A DNA stretch of 64,000 nt from Neobacillus sp. Marseille-Q6967 (GCF_946151075.1 NZ_CAMGZB010000001.1:598001-662000), one strand, 5' to 3'. Shown: positions 26,703 to 35,790, numbered from the stretch's first letter. The notes: generated from the sequence alone by a model not told the origin. Translations and numbers: made by a program.

Positions 26703-27119
26703 TTACTGATTCTCCTTTTTATTTACATTGTTTTTTTCCCATTGGTCTAAAACGCGTGCATTATGATTGATATATGGCGAATATGAACTAGTTAACGGCG
26801 TTTCAATTAATTGCTGCAAGGATGCTTGTTTCGATTTCTTGTTCAGCCATTTTATGAAAAGGACCACTAAGGCTAGTCCAATCAAAAGGAATAAAAGAGC
26901 TGGAATCCAAGGAAAACCGAACCCGCCATGATGCATGTCCATAGCGCGAGTTCCACCAAAACCGCCATGGTGACCTCTTCCTCCTCCTGGATGGAAACCT
27001 TTTGTAATGACGACACTTTGCGGCTGTCTTGCAAACAGATGTAAGAAAAAGTTAACCACTAGCAATACCGCTGTTATTCCCAAACCCCAAAAAACCGCTA
27101 ATTTAACCTTTGCATTCAT
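26703..27119 (-). CDS. Small two-TM membrane protein with Gly/His-rich loop
   Basis: A 138-residue protein with transmembrane segments at about 7-28 and 70-90. The loop between them is unusually rich in Gly and His (GGGRGHHGGFGG and DMHHGGFGF), which may bind metal or be exposed outside the cell; the C-terminal 45 residues are cytoplasmic and basic/polar. I do not recognise a named family. Position immediately before the PspA homolog suggests a membrane anchor or LiaI-like partner. The start follows AAAGGAGG. Confidence 0.75.
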   Translation of the reverse strand: MNAKVKLAVFWGLGITAVLLVVNFFLHLFARQPQSVVITKGFHPGGGRGHHGGFGGTRAMDMHHGGFGFPWIPALLFLLIGLALVVLFIKWLNKKSKQASLQQLIETPLTSSYSPYINHNARVLDQWEKNNVNKKENQ

Positions 27120-27296
27120 TCTTGTTTTTCCTCCTTTCGTCTTGATAGTTTGAAGTTTACAAGCGAATGGTGAAAACTTGGTGAAAGAAGCAGGGAATCT
27201 AGTAATCTTGAAAAAAACTTTTTAAAAAGTTTTCTGTATTGCTGGGAACCCGTATACTATAGAAGGAATCCTATTAAAAAAGTGAGAGGCTAATTC

Positions 27297-28496
27297 ATGT
27301 GGAGAAATCGTAATGTTTGGATTTTATTAACGGGAGAGTTTATCGCTGGGCTGGGGCTTTGGCTTAGCATTATTAGTAATCTAGAATTTATGCAGGAAAA
27401 GGTACCATCCGATTTCGTCAAGTCGCTGCTGATGGCAACAGGTTTGGTGGCGGGGATCCTGGTCGGACCCTATGCCGGCAAGCTTACCGATCAAAAGAGT
27501 AAAAAAACCGTTATGCTAATGAGCGGGTTACTGCGGGCTGTCAGTGTTATTTTTATGTTGATTGCCATTTCCACTGGTTCTGTTTGGTGGATGGTTGTGT
27601 TTTTCGTGTTAATTCAAATTTCTGCTGCTTTTTATTTTCCTGCTCTTCAGGCTGCTATCCCTTTGGTTGTTGCCGATAAAGATTTGCTTCAGCTCAATGG
27701 GGTTCATATGAATATTTCAACATTATCACGAATCATAGGAACAGCGGCCGCAGGAATCTTACTCGTGCTTTTGCCTTTATCTATGCTCTATGTTGGCTCG
27801 CTTATTGCCTATATCATGATCTTCATTCTAACTTTTTTCCTAAAAATAGATGAAGATAAAGGAAAACAACAAGCAAAGAACAACACTCAAGAGAAAAGCA
27901 GTTTTAAAGATGTATTTCCAATTATTAAGGGTCTGCCGATTGTATTTATGACATTGCTTATAACGCTGGTTCCTCTTTTGTTTCTCGGCGGTTTTAATTT
28001 GATGGTCATCAACATCAGTGAACTGCAGGATAGTTCAGCCATAAAAGGGTGGATTTATACAACAGAGGGTGTTTCCTTTATGATTGGGGCATTTTTCATT
28101 AAACAAATTAGTAATAAAATTTCGTCTTATACCATTTTATTCGGTAGTTCATTACTGATAGGCGTCTCGCAATTACTGCTTTATTTTGCTGATATACAGG
28201 TCGTTACGATTTTAGCATTCTTGATCTTTGGTTTTGCGGTCGGCTGCTTCTTTCCAACAGCCGCAACCATCTTCCAAACCAAAGTACCAAAAGACTTTCA
28301 CGGCAGATTCTTTTCCTTTCGAAATATGCTAGACCGAATTGGCTTTCAAGTCATACTGCTTATGACCGGATTCCTTCTTGACCTCATTGGCCTGCAACTC
28401 ATGTGCGTCCTATTCGGAATCCTGTCAATTGCAATCACCCTAATCTTCCTAAACAAGCACAACCAAACACAACAAACCATCAACCAAAACCAATAA
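27297..28496 (+). CDS. MFS transporter, DHA3-type
   Basis: A 399-residue protein with about 12 membrane segments. The loop after segment 2 reads GPYAGKLTDQKSKKTVML, the major facilitator signature. It resembles the drug-efflux (MefA/YknW-like) group; substrate is unknown. It is transcribed divergently from the stress operon and ends in a Gln/Asn-rich tail just ahead of a strong terminator. The start is ATG 27297 in a weakly positioned ribosome context GTGAGAGG. Confidence 0.88.
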   Translation: MWRNRNVWILLTGEFIAGLGLWLSIISNLEFMQEKVPSDFVKSLLMATGLVAGILVGPYAGKLTDQKSKKTVMLMSGLLRAVSVIFMLIAISTGSVWWMVVFFVLIQISAAFYFPALQAAIPLVVADKDLLQLNGVHMNISTLSRIIGTAAAGILLVLLPLSMLYVGSLIAYIMIFILTFFLKIDEDKGKQQAKNNTQEKSSFKDVFPIIKGLPIVFMTLLITLVPLLFLGGFNLMVINISELQDSSAIKGWIYTTEGVSFMIGAFFIKQISNKISSYTILFGSSLLIGVSQLLLYFADIQVVTILAFLIFGFAVGCFFPTAATIFQTKVPKDFHGRFFSFRNMLDRIGFQVILLMTGFLLDLIGLQLMCVLFGILSIAITLIFLNKHNQTQQTINQNQ

Positions 28497-28504
28497 CAAC
28501 ACCT

Positions 28505-28538
28505 CCCCATCCTTGTAATCAGGATGGGGTCCTTTTTT
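28505..28538 (+). terminator. Terminator of the MFS gene
   Basis: CCCCATCCT and AGGATGGGG pair around a 7-base loop, followed by CC and six T. Confidence 0.92.
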
Positions 28539-28557
28539 GCACCGGTGTCTATCTGGG

Positions 28558-28621
28558 GTGGACAGTGTCCACGAGCGGTGCCTGTCACCATCATTGTCAC
28601 CATCATTGTCACCATCATTTT
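28558..28621. repeat. Dispersed repeat copy 3 with a 12-bp triplication
   Basis: GTGGACAGTGTCCAC at 28558-28572 and GGTGCCTGTCACC at 28577-28589. The last four bases of the core begin three tandem 12-bp units, CACCATCATTGT twice and CACCATCATTTT once, at 28586-28621. Confidence 0.85.
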
Positions 28622-28692
28622 TAAAAAGGAATATTTGACCAAGTGACGAATATAAACTGTAGTGTGTGTGCATTTAAAGGGGGCGTTATGAG

Positions 28693-29196
28693 ATGAGTAA
28701 AGAGGTTATGGAGAGTCTTGCTGCAACGCGGGGGCGTCTTTTGAGGGAGATTGAGTCGCTGGGTTTTGAGGAGTTGAACAGAAAGCCAAGCTCTGAAGGG
28801 TGGAGTGTCGCTCAAATTTGTCATCATCTTTTTTTAACAGAAAGGGCGTTTACCCAAGCGATTATTTATGGTTTTACGAAACGTGATGGCAGAAAGGCTG
28901 ATCAGAAACCCATTCAACTTGCATCGGACCGTACCCAGAAGGCAGCCGCTCCGCAAATGGTTGTTCCAACAGAAGAGCCATTAGAGCGGAAGGAAATTGT
29001 CGATTTACTCCAAGAATCTAGAAGTATTTTTTTAGAATTTTATAGTCAAATAGAAGATAAATCTGCTTTAGCTGAAAGATCCGCCAAACATCCACTATTC
29101 GGCTATCTGCCATTAAACCAATGGGTAGAGCTGAGCTATTTACATGAAGACAGACATATCGAGCAAATAAAAGAAGTAAAACTAGCAATCGTATAA
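28693..29196 (+). CDS. DinB-family (DinB_2) protein
   Basis: A 167-residue four-helix-bundle protein. GWSVAQICHHLFLTE carries the first metal-ligand His and SYLHEDRHIEQIK the second pair, as in DinB/YfiT metalloproteins; many act as thiol S-transferases (for example with bacillithiol), others are uncharacterised. The start ATG follows AAAGGGGGC by eight bases. It is monocistronic, ending at a long inverted repeat shared with the convergent gene. Confidence 0.85.
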   Translation: MSKEVMESLAATRGRLLREIESLGFEELNRKPSSEGWSVAQICHHLFLTERAFTQAIIYGFTKRDGRKADQKPIQLASDRTQKAAAPQMVVPTEEPLERKEIVDLLQESRSIFLEFYSQIEDKSALAERSAKHPLFGYLPLNQWVELSYLHEDRHIEQIKEVKLAIV

Positions 29197-29262
29197 AAAA
29201 GGTGCCTGTCACCACAGCTGGAGATTCACAACTCCAAGCGCGAATTGAGACAGGCACCTTTT
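29197..29262. terminator. Bidirectional terminator built from two inverted repeat cores
   Basis: AAAAGGTGCCTGTC at 29197-29210 and GACAGGCACCTTTT at 29249-29262 form a perfect 14-bp stem between the convergent DinB and GDYXXLXY genes. The arms are the same core sequence as the dispersed repeat family, here in a head-to-head pair. Confidence 0.8.
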
Positions 29263-29265
29263 AAA

Positions 29266-29799
29266 TTAGTTCTTTTTCATCAAATCCGTTAAAATCGCGT
29301 ACCCATTTTTTACTTTTGCTTTTACTAATATATCACCTTGGGCAGAGGCCTTTTCCCATTCTGTCCCTGTATTATCTTCCACGTAATACCGGTCCAAGCT
29401 ATATTCAATATAAGCTACCTCTTCTGTCATATTCATTCCAATATAATTGAGCTTTCCTTTTAAGAATAAACCGGTTTCTGGTTTATCGAGTGACACTTTA
29501 GCTGGACTGTGTACCCCGTTTTCCTCCTCCAGAAGAACATATACATCTACTGCCCTAAAACCCCCCGCCTCTAGACTGGTAGCTACACTATCATCCAAGA
29601 AACGTTTAGGAATTTCCTCTGCTTGATAACGCAATGTCACATAATCGCCGCGTAAAACATCTGACGGGTCCACTGGTATCGTTTCAAGCGTAATTTCCTC
29701 CCCCATCATCAGCGTATAAAGAGGGGTAAAACACATGCCCAGCAGAATCAGAACCGGCACTGAAAAAGCCATAACTAACTGTTTCGTCCGTTTGGTCAT
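29266..29799 (-). CDS. GDYXXLXY domain membrane-anchored protein
   Basis: A 177-residue protein with one N-terminal transmembrane segment (about 9-29) and an extracytoplasmic domain. DVLRGDYVTLRYQAEEIP contains the defining GDYxxLxY motif. These proteins are nearly always encoded with a DUF2157 membrane protein, as here, where the genes overlap by 4 bases. No function is established to my knowledge; a joint membrane complex is inferred. Confidence 0.9.
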   Translation of the reverse strand: MTKRTKQLVMAFSVPVLILLGMCFTPLYTLMMGEEITLETIPVDPSDVLRGDYVTLRYQAEEIPKRFLDDSVATSLEAGGFRAVDVYVLLEEENGVHSPAKVSLDKPETGLFLKGKLNYIGMNMTEEVAYIEYSLDRYYVEDNTGTEWEKASAQGDILVKAKVKNGYAILTDLMKKN

Positions 29800-30872
29800 G
29801 CGAACCCACCTCCTTTTTTCCTTTGTTTTTCAAAATAAAAACCAAAGCCTAGGAGTAAAAATCCGCCAATAATAAACACGAATGATTTTGGCAGAAAATC
29901 AAAACTTATATCTAAGTAAAAGCGAAAAATCATGACGCAAAGAATAATAATACTTAGCAGGCTGCCTCTTTTGATAAGAAATAACGTAAACAGCAAATAC
30001 AAAATCGAGAAAGGAATGTAGGCCCAATCGAAGTCAGCCGGCCAGGTACCTTCAAAGGAGAGAATGACAGCAGCTGTACCATGAACGATATATCCCAACA
30101 CGACATAGATATCCCGAATTTCCCCCTTCTCCTTGGCTAAAACTAACAGGATACCAATCACCAAATAGATGAAGCTGTAAATAGACGGATAGTCTGGATT
30201 ATCAAAAACAAAGTAACTGATGATCGTTCCGATAAAAGCAAGTGAAAGTAAGCCGATGATAAATCCTGTTACATTGGTAAAACCGATCTTCTCATTGGTT
30301 AGGTAGATCACGGCAATCAAGAGGATCATCCAAAATGGAATCACGTGCCCCTCCATGTACGGGGAATCCATGATATTGATCAACAGGAAGATGGAGGAGG
30401 CAAGCAGAATCCATTTATCCCTTAAAACCCATGCAATCGGCAAGATGCCGAGGGACCACCACAAAAACGCCTGCTGAAAACTCACTCCTAAATGAAACAT
30501 CTGCTCAATCAGAAACAGTCCAGCACCAAATATGATGACACCTAAATAGTAAAAGCTCCTCGATGTTTTCGGAAAATGACTCTCCATCTTATACCCCGCC
30601 ACATTGGCGCCGGTATACAAAACAAGAATAATAAGAAACTTCGCTGCCTTCCCGATTTCCTCCCAGTTGCTTGCAATAAAACTTAGAATTCCAGCACCGA
30701 TTAAAATGGAACCGACATATAATAACGTCTTCGTAAACGAAAGCCTCTGTACCTCATACAATTGATGAATCTTCGTTGATGTTCCAGCAGGAATCACCGC
30801 AGAATCCTCCAAAAACCTCAACTCCCGTTCCAGCACCTTCAAATCACTCTTCTTAATATCCCGCTTATCCAA
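29796..30872 (-). CDS. DUF2157 polytopic membrane protein
   Basis: A 358-residue protein. The N-terminal 50 residues are helical and cytoplasmic (LERELRFLEDSAVIPAG); LLYVGSILIGAGILSFIASNWEEIG is the DUF2157 signature and is followed by about ten further hydrophobic segments. Start is TTG 30872, after a GGGAGGGG ribosome site. It overlaps the GDYXXLXY gene by 4 bases, and the pair forms a two-gene operon. Function unknown. Confidence 0.88.
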   Translation of the reverse strand: MDKRDIKKSDLKVLERELRFLEDSAVIPAGTSTKIHQLYEVQRLSFTKTLLYVGSILIGAGILSFIASNWEEIGKAAKFLIILVLYTGANVAGYKMESHFPKTSRSFYYLGVIIFGAGLFLIEQMFHLGVSFQQAFLWWSLGILPIAWVLRDKWILLASSIFLLINIMDSPYMEGHVIPFWMILLIAVIYLTNEKIGFTNVTGFIIGLLSLAFIGTIISYFVFDNPDYPSIYSFIYLVIGILLVLAKEKGEIRDIYVVLGYIVHGTAAVILSFEGTWPADFDWAYIPFSILYLLFTLFLIKRGSLLSIIILCVMIFRFYLDISFDFLPKSFVFIIGGFLLLGFGFYFEKQRKKGGGFA

Positions 30873-30996
30873 ACACCCCCACCCCTCCCTTTACAACAAT
30901 TTATCTACACTACTAAATACCTATGCTGCACACTATAAAACTTCGACACATCCCACAAAAAACCTGCAGTTCCCCCAGCTGATCAAAATAACCGCA

Positions 30997-31025
30997 CAAA
31001 AAAAAGAAACCGAATGACGGCTTCT
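30997..31025 (-). terminator. Terminator of the epimerase-GNAT operon
   Basis: On the minus strand AGAAGCCG pairs with CGGTTTCT around a short loop, followed by eight or more U. Confidence 0.82.
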
Positions 31026-31739
31026 TTAACGTACATACTTAACTAAAATGTCCCCATCCTTTTCCTCCATCCTAATACCTCGCCAGCCTTCACCTAGTTT
31101 TTCCTGCTGGGATTCTATATCGCTCATTAAGATAAAGGTGGTTTCCTTCCTGTCTGAAGTTTCTCCGTTTTCCAAGTCTTTTACAAAGATATAACGCAAT
31201 TGACCTCCGTATTTTTCTTTCAGTGCTGCAATCTGCATATCTTGGGCAAACTTATCTTTTAAGCTTGGTATATTAAATGGAGCGACCGTGCAGCAAACAT
31301 AGCGGAATGGAAGTTGGGACCTTCCCAGTTCCTCCATGATGACAGACGCTAAAATCTTTTGTAATTGATTGCCTCGATAGTCAGGAAGCACATTGGAGAT
31401 CTCCTGATAAATTACTTTCGGAAGCTCTTCATCCTCCAGACCGATATCCCTGCCTAGATGTTCTTCATCCATAACCGGGATCAGCAGTGCCCGAAAGGCA
31501 ATGAGCGTTTCTTCTACAAAAGCACCAATCATCAATCCATTTCCTTCTAATATATAACGGAATTCTTCACTCGTCAGCGGCTGCAAGGTTGCTTGATTAT
31601 GTAATGCCGCTACTACCTGTTTTTGTACGTCTAAAATGGTCTCCAAGTCTTCCGTCTCCAACTTCCGAACCTTAAAATGCTTGTCTTTATTTTTTAATAT
31701 CCCATTATAAATCCAATCCACTAACCATACCTCCCTCAC
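31026..31739 (-). CDS. GNAT-family N-acetyltransferase
   Basis: A 237-residue protein. FKVRKLETEDLETILDVQKQV and the acetyl-CoA-binding region around NVLPDYRGNQLQKILASVIM (compare Q/RxxGxG/A) are recognisable although the pyrophosphate loop is divergent (RGNQLQ). It overlaps the epimerase gene by 4 bases, so the two products probably act in one pathway, for example acylating or deacylating an amino acid or dipeptide. Substrate unknown. Confidence 0.75.
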   Translation of the reverse strand: MREVWLVDWIYNGILKNKDKHFKVRKLETEDLETILDVQKQVVAALHNQATLQPLTSEEFRYILEGNGLMIGAFVEETLIAFRALLIPVMDEEHLGRDIGLEDEELPKVIYQEISNVLPDYRGNQLQKILASVIMEELGRSQLPFRYVCCTVAPFNIPSLKDKFAQDMQIAALKEKYGGQLRYIFVKDLENGETSDRKETTFILMSDIESQQEKLGEGWRGIRMEEKDGDILVKYVR

Positions 31740-32845
31740 TCAACAGAATCTTGATATATCGTTAACTCCTCAAGTGTTTCTTCGTTTATGTCGATACCCA
31801 GTCCCATTTTTTCCGTTAATCGGATAAATGGAACATCGTAGGTTAAATTCCCCACATCTTTTGCAAATTTTAACGGCCCGGTCAGCTCTACACTCGTGAT
31901 ATTTTTCTTGGAAAAAGCAACATGGAAGCCCGCCGCTGAACCAATCGATGATTCCACCATAGAGCCTACCTGGCACTCGATTCCCGCTAATTCCGCTTGA
32001 TGAGCAAGTTTCACTGCAGGATAGATCCCGCCGCACTTCATTAATTTAATATTTACTTTATCTGCTGCCCGTTTCTGGATAATTTCGCGCATTTCTCTCG
32101 TTCCTTTTAACCCTTCATCGATCATCAATGGGATGCTAGCCTTAGCTTTTACCTCTACCATTCCTTCGATATCATCTGCAGACAAAGGCTGCTCAAGCCA
32201 ATCAATAGCTAGACCTTGCAGCTTTTCGAGTGCCGCAAGCGTTGTCGCACTGTTTCTCCAGCCCTGATTTACATCGACACGGATAAGGATATCCCATCCC
32301 ACTCGTTCTCTAACAGCCTTAATTCGTGCAACATCCTCCTGGACCTTCGTCCCTACCTTCATTTTAAAAGAACGGTAACCCTGTTTGACCATTAACTCCG
32401 CCTCTGCTGCCATTTTTTCCGGTTCGGCGATACTTAGCACATGTGTGATCGGAAACTCTTCGTGATAGCGGCCGCCAACAAACTGATAAACGGGTACACC
32501 AAACTTTTTCCCCATAATATCATAACATGCAATATCAATCGCAGCCTTTGCCGTTGGAGCACCATAAATCATTTGATTCATCTGCTCATGAATTCTCTCT
32601 ATCTCTAACGGGTTTTTGCCTAATAAAGCCGGCCCTATCGTGTTTTTCAGAATATGATAGGTTCCTTCCCACGTTTCTCCTGTCACATGTTCATCGGCCA
32701 CCCCTTCACCATATCCTGTAATCCCTTCATCTGTTTCTATTTTTACGATAATCGACGGCATATGGTGGTAAGTATGATAGCTTACGATAAATGGTTCCTT
32801 AAGCGGTAAATGAATCGCATAAAGTTTAATTGACTTAATTTTCAT
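31736..32845 (-). CDS. Enolase-superfamily dipeptide epimerase / racemase
   Basis: A 369-residue member of the muconate-lactonizing subgroup. Lid loop near residues 20-30, catalytic KMKVG (second Lys of the KxK pair, about 163-165), metal ligands in RVDVNQGW, DWLEQPL and LMIDEG, and the second catalytic Lys in KLMKCGG are all present, so it should be active. Such enzymes epimerise L-Ala-D/L-Glu or related dipeptides, or act as N-acylamino-acid racemases. With the adjacent GNAT and the nearby M20 amidohydrolase an N-acyl amino acid or dipeptide pathway is plausible. Confidence 0.87.
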   Translation of the reverse strand: MKIKSIKLYAIHLPLKEPFIVSYHTYHHMPSIIVKIETDEGITGYGEGVADEHVTGETWEGTYHILKNTIGPALLGKNPLEIERIHEQMNQMIYGAPTAKAAIDIACYDIMGKKFGVPVYQFVGGRYHEEFPITHVLSIAEPEKMAAEAELMVKQGYRSFKMKVGTKVQEDVARIKAVRERVGWDILIRVDVNQGWRNSATTLAALEKLQGLAIDWLEQPLSADDIEGMVEVKAKASIPLMIDEGLKGTREMREIIQKRAADKVNIKLMKCGGIYPAVKLAHQAELAGIECQVGSMVESSIGSAAGFHVAFSKKNITSVELTGPLKFAKDVGNLTYDVPFIRLTEKMGLGIDINEETLEELTIYQDSVE

Positions 32846-32915
32846 AACCTTTCATTCCCTTCTTTTAAAAAATTTGATATAGTGTCGTTAAATACGCGTT
32901 AAGGGGGTGGTCATC

Positions 32916-34157
32916 TTGTCGATTAAAATAGCGGTTATTGGCTCCTACGAATTTATGGAACGGTTACATACCTTAGATTTAGAAGATCTAGAAATTGATC
33001 CATACATTTACAAGGAACCGAAGGAAGCAGCTGAACTCGTAAGGGAGTTAAAGCCCTGTGATGCTATCTTCTTTTCAGGGGCCCTCCCGTTTTATTTTTC
33101 AAAACAGGTTCTTGAAAACGTTAATATCCCTGCCCTTTATCTCGCACAAGATGAAATGGCCGTTGCCACTTCTTTGCTGGCCATCATTTTTACGAAAAAA
33201 ATTCCACCGGAGCGCATCTCGGTTGACTTAATGGACGCAGCCATCTTAACGAATGTACTCGACGAAAGCGGGATCAACCAGCATCCTTTATGGGTAATGG
33301 ATTATCAAAAACTGCTGACCGGCCCGTTTGATTTAGAGGAACTGGTAAATTTCCATCATTCACTGTGGAAACAAGGAAAGATTGATATAGCACTGACCAG
33401 TGTCCATGCCGTGTATAGCCGTCTGACCCAGATGGGTGTTCCAGCACTCCGGATGGCAGATCCGCGCTCCTCTTTACTGCGCGGCCTCCAGGAGGCGAAA
33501 AACCAGGCAGCGCTTTTTAAAAGCAGGGCTGCACAAGTGGCTGTCGGCTATCTATCTATTGAAAACCTGCAGCAGGACCAAACAAATAAATTGGGCCAGC
33601 TCCTGCAGGCATACGTGCAAAAACTTACCCCAAGTTTATTTGTTCTTTACAGTACACGGGGGGAAATGGAACCAAACCGGCTGCATGATTTTTTAGAAAC
33701 ATACCCAGACGAGATCACCATCGGCTTCGGCTATGGGGCCACCATTAAGGAGGCGGACCAGAATGCCAAGATTGCCCTTCGATTTGCTGAAAAAGAAGAT
33801 ACAGCTAAATGTGGTTATATTTTGATGGAAAATAAAGAACTCCTCGGGCCTTTTCCTTTTGAAACGAAACAGCATCGTTTAAAAAATGACAATCCAGAAT
33901 TTTTACAAATCGCCAAACAAACAAAATTGAGTCCTGCCAATCTTTCAAAAATCATTGAGTTTGGTAAAGCCAGAAAGTCTCTAAACTTTACTGCGGCAGA
34001 CCTTGCCGATTATTTACAGGTTACCCGCCGCTCGACAGAACGGCTGGTTAAAAAACTCGTCGAACATGGTTATATCAAGGTAGTAGGCGAAGAAATGGTC
34101 TACCATCAAGGACGGCCAAGAGCCTTATATGAACTTAACCTGCCGATTTATCAATAG
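32916..34157 (+). CDS. Transcriptional regulator with GGDEF-like middle domain and C-terminal winged helix
   Basis: About 413 residues, transcribed divergently from the epimerase gene. Residues 1-150 look like a receiver- or binding-protein-like alpha/beta domain. The middle part (about 200-310) ends in TIGFGYGATIKEADQNAKIA, recalling degenerate GGDEF/GTP-cyclohydrolase-III-like folds. The C-terminus (LNFTAADLADYLQVTRRSTE, then LVKKLVEHGYIKVVG) is a winged helix-turn-helix. TTG 32916 is preferred to GTG 32907 because the latter lies within the ribosome site AAGGGGGTGG. It is the likely regulator of the flanking epimerase, NhaC and amidohydrolase genes. Confidence 0.75.
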   Translation: MSIKIAVIGSYEFMERLHTLDLEDLEIDPYIYKEPKEAAELVRELKPCDAIFFSGALPFYFSKQVLENVNIPALYLAQDEMAVATSLLAIIFTKKIPPERISVDLMDAAILTNVLDESGINQHPLWVMDYQKLLTGPFDLEELVNFHHSLWKQGKIDIALTSVHAVYSRLTQMGVPALRMADPRSSLLRGLQEAKNQAALFKSRAAQVAVGYLSIENLQQDQTNKLGQLLQAYVQKLTPSLFVLYSTRGEMEPNRLHDFLETYPDEITIGFGYGATIKEADQNAKIALRFAEKEDTAKCGYILMENKELLGPFPFETKQHRLKNDNPEFLQIAKQTKLSPANLSKIIEFGKARKSLNFTAADLADYLQVTRRSTERLVKKLVEHGYIKVVGEEMVYHQGRPRALYELNLPIYQ

Positions 34158-34194
34158 GCTGTGTTTAATAAACTCAACCATCAATAAAGGAAAA

Positions 34195-34230
34195 GGAAAG
34201 TTCACAGGTGGCGAACTTTCCTCTTTTTTT
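34195..34230 (+). terminator. Terminator after the regulator gene
   Basis: GGAAAGTTC and GAACTTTCC pair around a 9-base loop with eight T downstream; the A-rich left flank suggests it also serves the convergent nhaC-type gene. Confidence 0.88.
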
Positions 34231-35651
34231 TAGGCTGACATCGTCGCTTCTTCTTCTTTTTTCAACTGCAGGATTTCTTCGGGCGTCAGCTTTGTTATGG
34301 TAATTCCAGTAAGGGCATAGATTATCGAGATAATCGGTACGATAAAGTTCAAAATAGCATAAGGACCGTAATCTAACGCATGTACACCAAGGGTACCTAA
34401 AATAAACACCCCGCACGTATTCCATGGGATAAATACAGAGGTCAAGGTGCCGCCATCCTCCAGAGCCCGTGACAGGTTCTTCGAGTGAAGACCTTGATCG
34501 CGATATGCCTTTGCATACATCCTTGAAGGTATAACGATTGAAATATACTGTTCAGAGCAGGTAGCATTTGTTGCAAAACAAGAAACAACCGTAGATGCTA
34601 CAATTCCTTTTGCTGATTTTGCTAGTTTCAAAATCTGGTTAACAATCGCTTGCAGCATTCCCGTATTTTCTAGGATTCCGCCAAACGTCATCGCTACAAT
34701 GGTCATCGATACTGTATACATCATAGAATCAAGACCGCCGCGGTTGAAGAGGTTGTCTACCATATCATTTCCGGTGTCAATTACAAACCCGCTTTGCAGC
34801 GCAGCAACAGCCGAAGACACGTCGCCGCCTTGAATGAAAATTTGTGAAAGGAACCCAAGTGTAATCCCAATGATTAATCCTGGGATAGCCGGAACTTTTT
34901 TTGCTACTAAAATAATGACTAATAGAGGAATAACTAATAAAAATGGCGAAATGACAAAGCTTTCTTGAAGAACTCCTAAAGTTTTATCAATACTAGCACT
35001 GTCCATACCTTCATTTCCAAACTTTCTGCCCATAAAGGAATACACAGCCAAGGTAATGATAATACCAGGAACCGTTGTAAATAACATATGACGGATGTGT
35101 ACAAATAAATCGGTACCTGTCAGCCCTGATGCCAGATTCGTTGTATCTGATAACGGTGACATTTTGTCTCCAAAATAAGAACCTGAAATGATCGCACCCG
35201 CAATCATTGGTGCAGAAATTCCCATACTCAAACCGATTCCCATTCCGGCAACCCCGATTGTCCCCATTGTAGACCATGAACTTCCGATGGCCAAAGATAC
35301 AATCATACAAATGACGGTAATCGATACGAGGAAGAGAGAGGGAGTAATCGTTTTTAGGCCGTAATAAATCATCGTTGCGACAACCCCGCCTCCAATCCAG
35401 GCACCGATTGTTAAACCGACAAGGATGATAATAACAATCGCCGGCAGAGCCAGGCGTATCCCTTTATACATCATCTCTTCAATTTCAGACCACTTATAAC
35501 CACAGCGCCACGCAACAATCGCAGCAACGGATGTTCCTATAATGAGTGGAATATGTGGCCCTTGTTCAAGAACAATAATCGTTACCCCCATAACCGCAAT
35601 CATAACCAGCAGTGGAATAATGGCCAGCTTAAATGTCATTTCCTTTTTCAT
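34230..35651 (-). CDS. NhaC-family Na+/H+ antiporter or sodium-coupled organic-acid transporter
   Basis: A 473-residue protein with 11-12 membrane segments. SLAIGSSWSTMGTIGVAGMG and SYFGDKMSPLSDTTNLA are NhaC hallmarks. NhaC proteins exchange sodium for protons, and MleN-type members exchange malate for lactate. Placement between a regulator and an amidohydrolase suggests a substrate carrier for a small carboxylate or acyl amino acid rather than a housekeeping antiporter; this is inference. A degenerate cre-like dyad lies about 35 bases upstream. Confidence 0.85.
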   Translation of the reverse strand: MKKEMTFKLAIIPLLVMIAVMGVTIIVLEQGPHIPLIIGTSVAAIVAWRCGYKWSEIEEMMYKGIRLALPAIVIIILVGLTIGAWIGGGVVATMIYYGLKTITPSLFLVSITVICMIVSLAIGSSWSTMGTIGVAGMGIGLSMGISAPMIAGAIISGSYFGDKMSPLSDTTNLASGLTGTDLFVHIRHMLFTTVPGIIITLAVYSFMGRKFGNEGMDSASIDKTLGVLQESFVISPFLLVIPLLVIILVAKKVPAIPGLIIGITLGFLSQIFIQGGDVSSAVAALQSGFVIDTGNDMVDNLFNRGGLDSMMYTVSMTIVAMTFGGILENTGMLQAIVNQILKLAKSAKGIVASTVVSCFATNATCSEQYISIVIPSRMYAKAYRDQGLHSKNLSRALEDGGTLTSVFIPWNTCGVFILGTLGVHALDYGPYAILNFIVPIISIIYALTGITITKLTPEEILQLKKEEEATMSA

Positions 35652-35683
35652 CCGGTTTCCTCCAACCCTAATTTTTTATTTTT

Positions 35684-35697
35684 TGGTAACGCTTACT
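35684..35697. promoter_or_regulatory. Degenerate cre-like site upstream of the NhaC gene
   Basis: On the minus strand AGTAAGCGTTACCA, two departures from the strict cre consensus but with the intact AAGCGTT core. Confidence 0.35.
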
Positions 35698-35790
35698 TGT
35701 AAGAAAATTTCCAATTGTCGTTAAATAGTCGCTAAATATATTTTAACTGTCTGAACCTTTAGCCGTCAACGCATTTTTTCACAAGGAATT

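Noticed and set aside
28586..28621. Short tandem repeats as a possible CRISPR array
   Set aside because: Units are 12 bp, contiguous and without spacers; no cas genes nearby.
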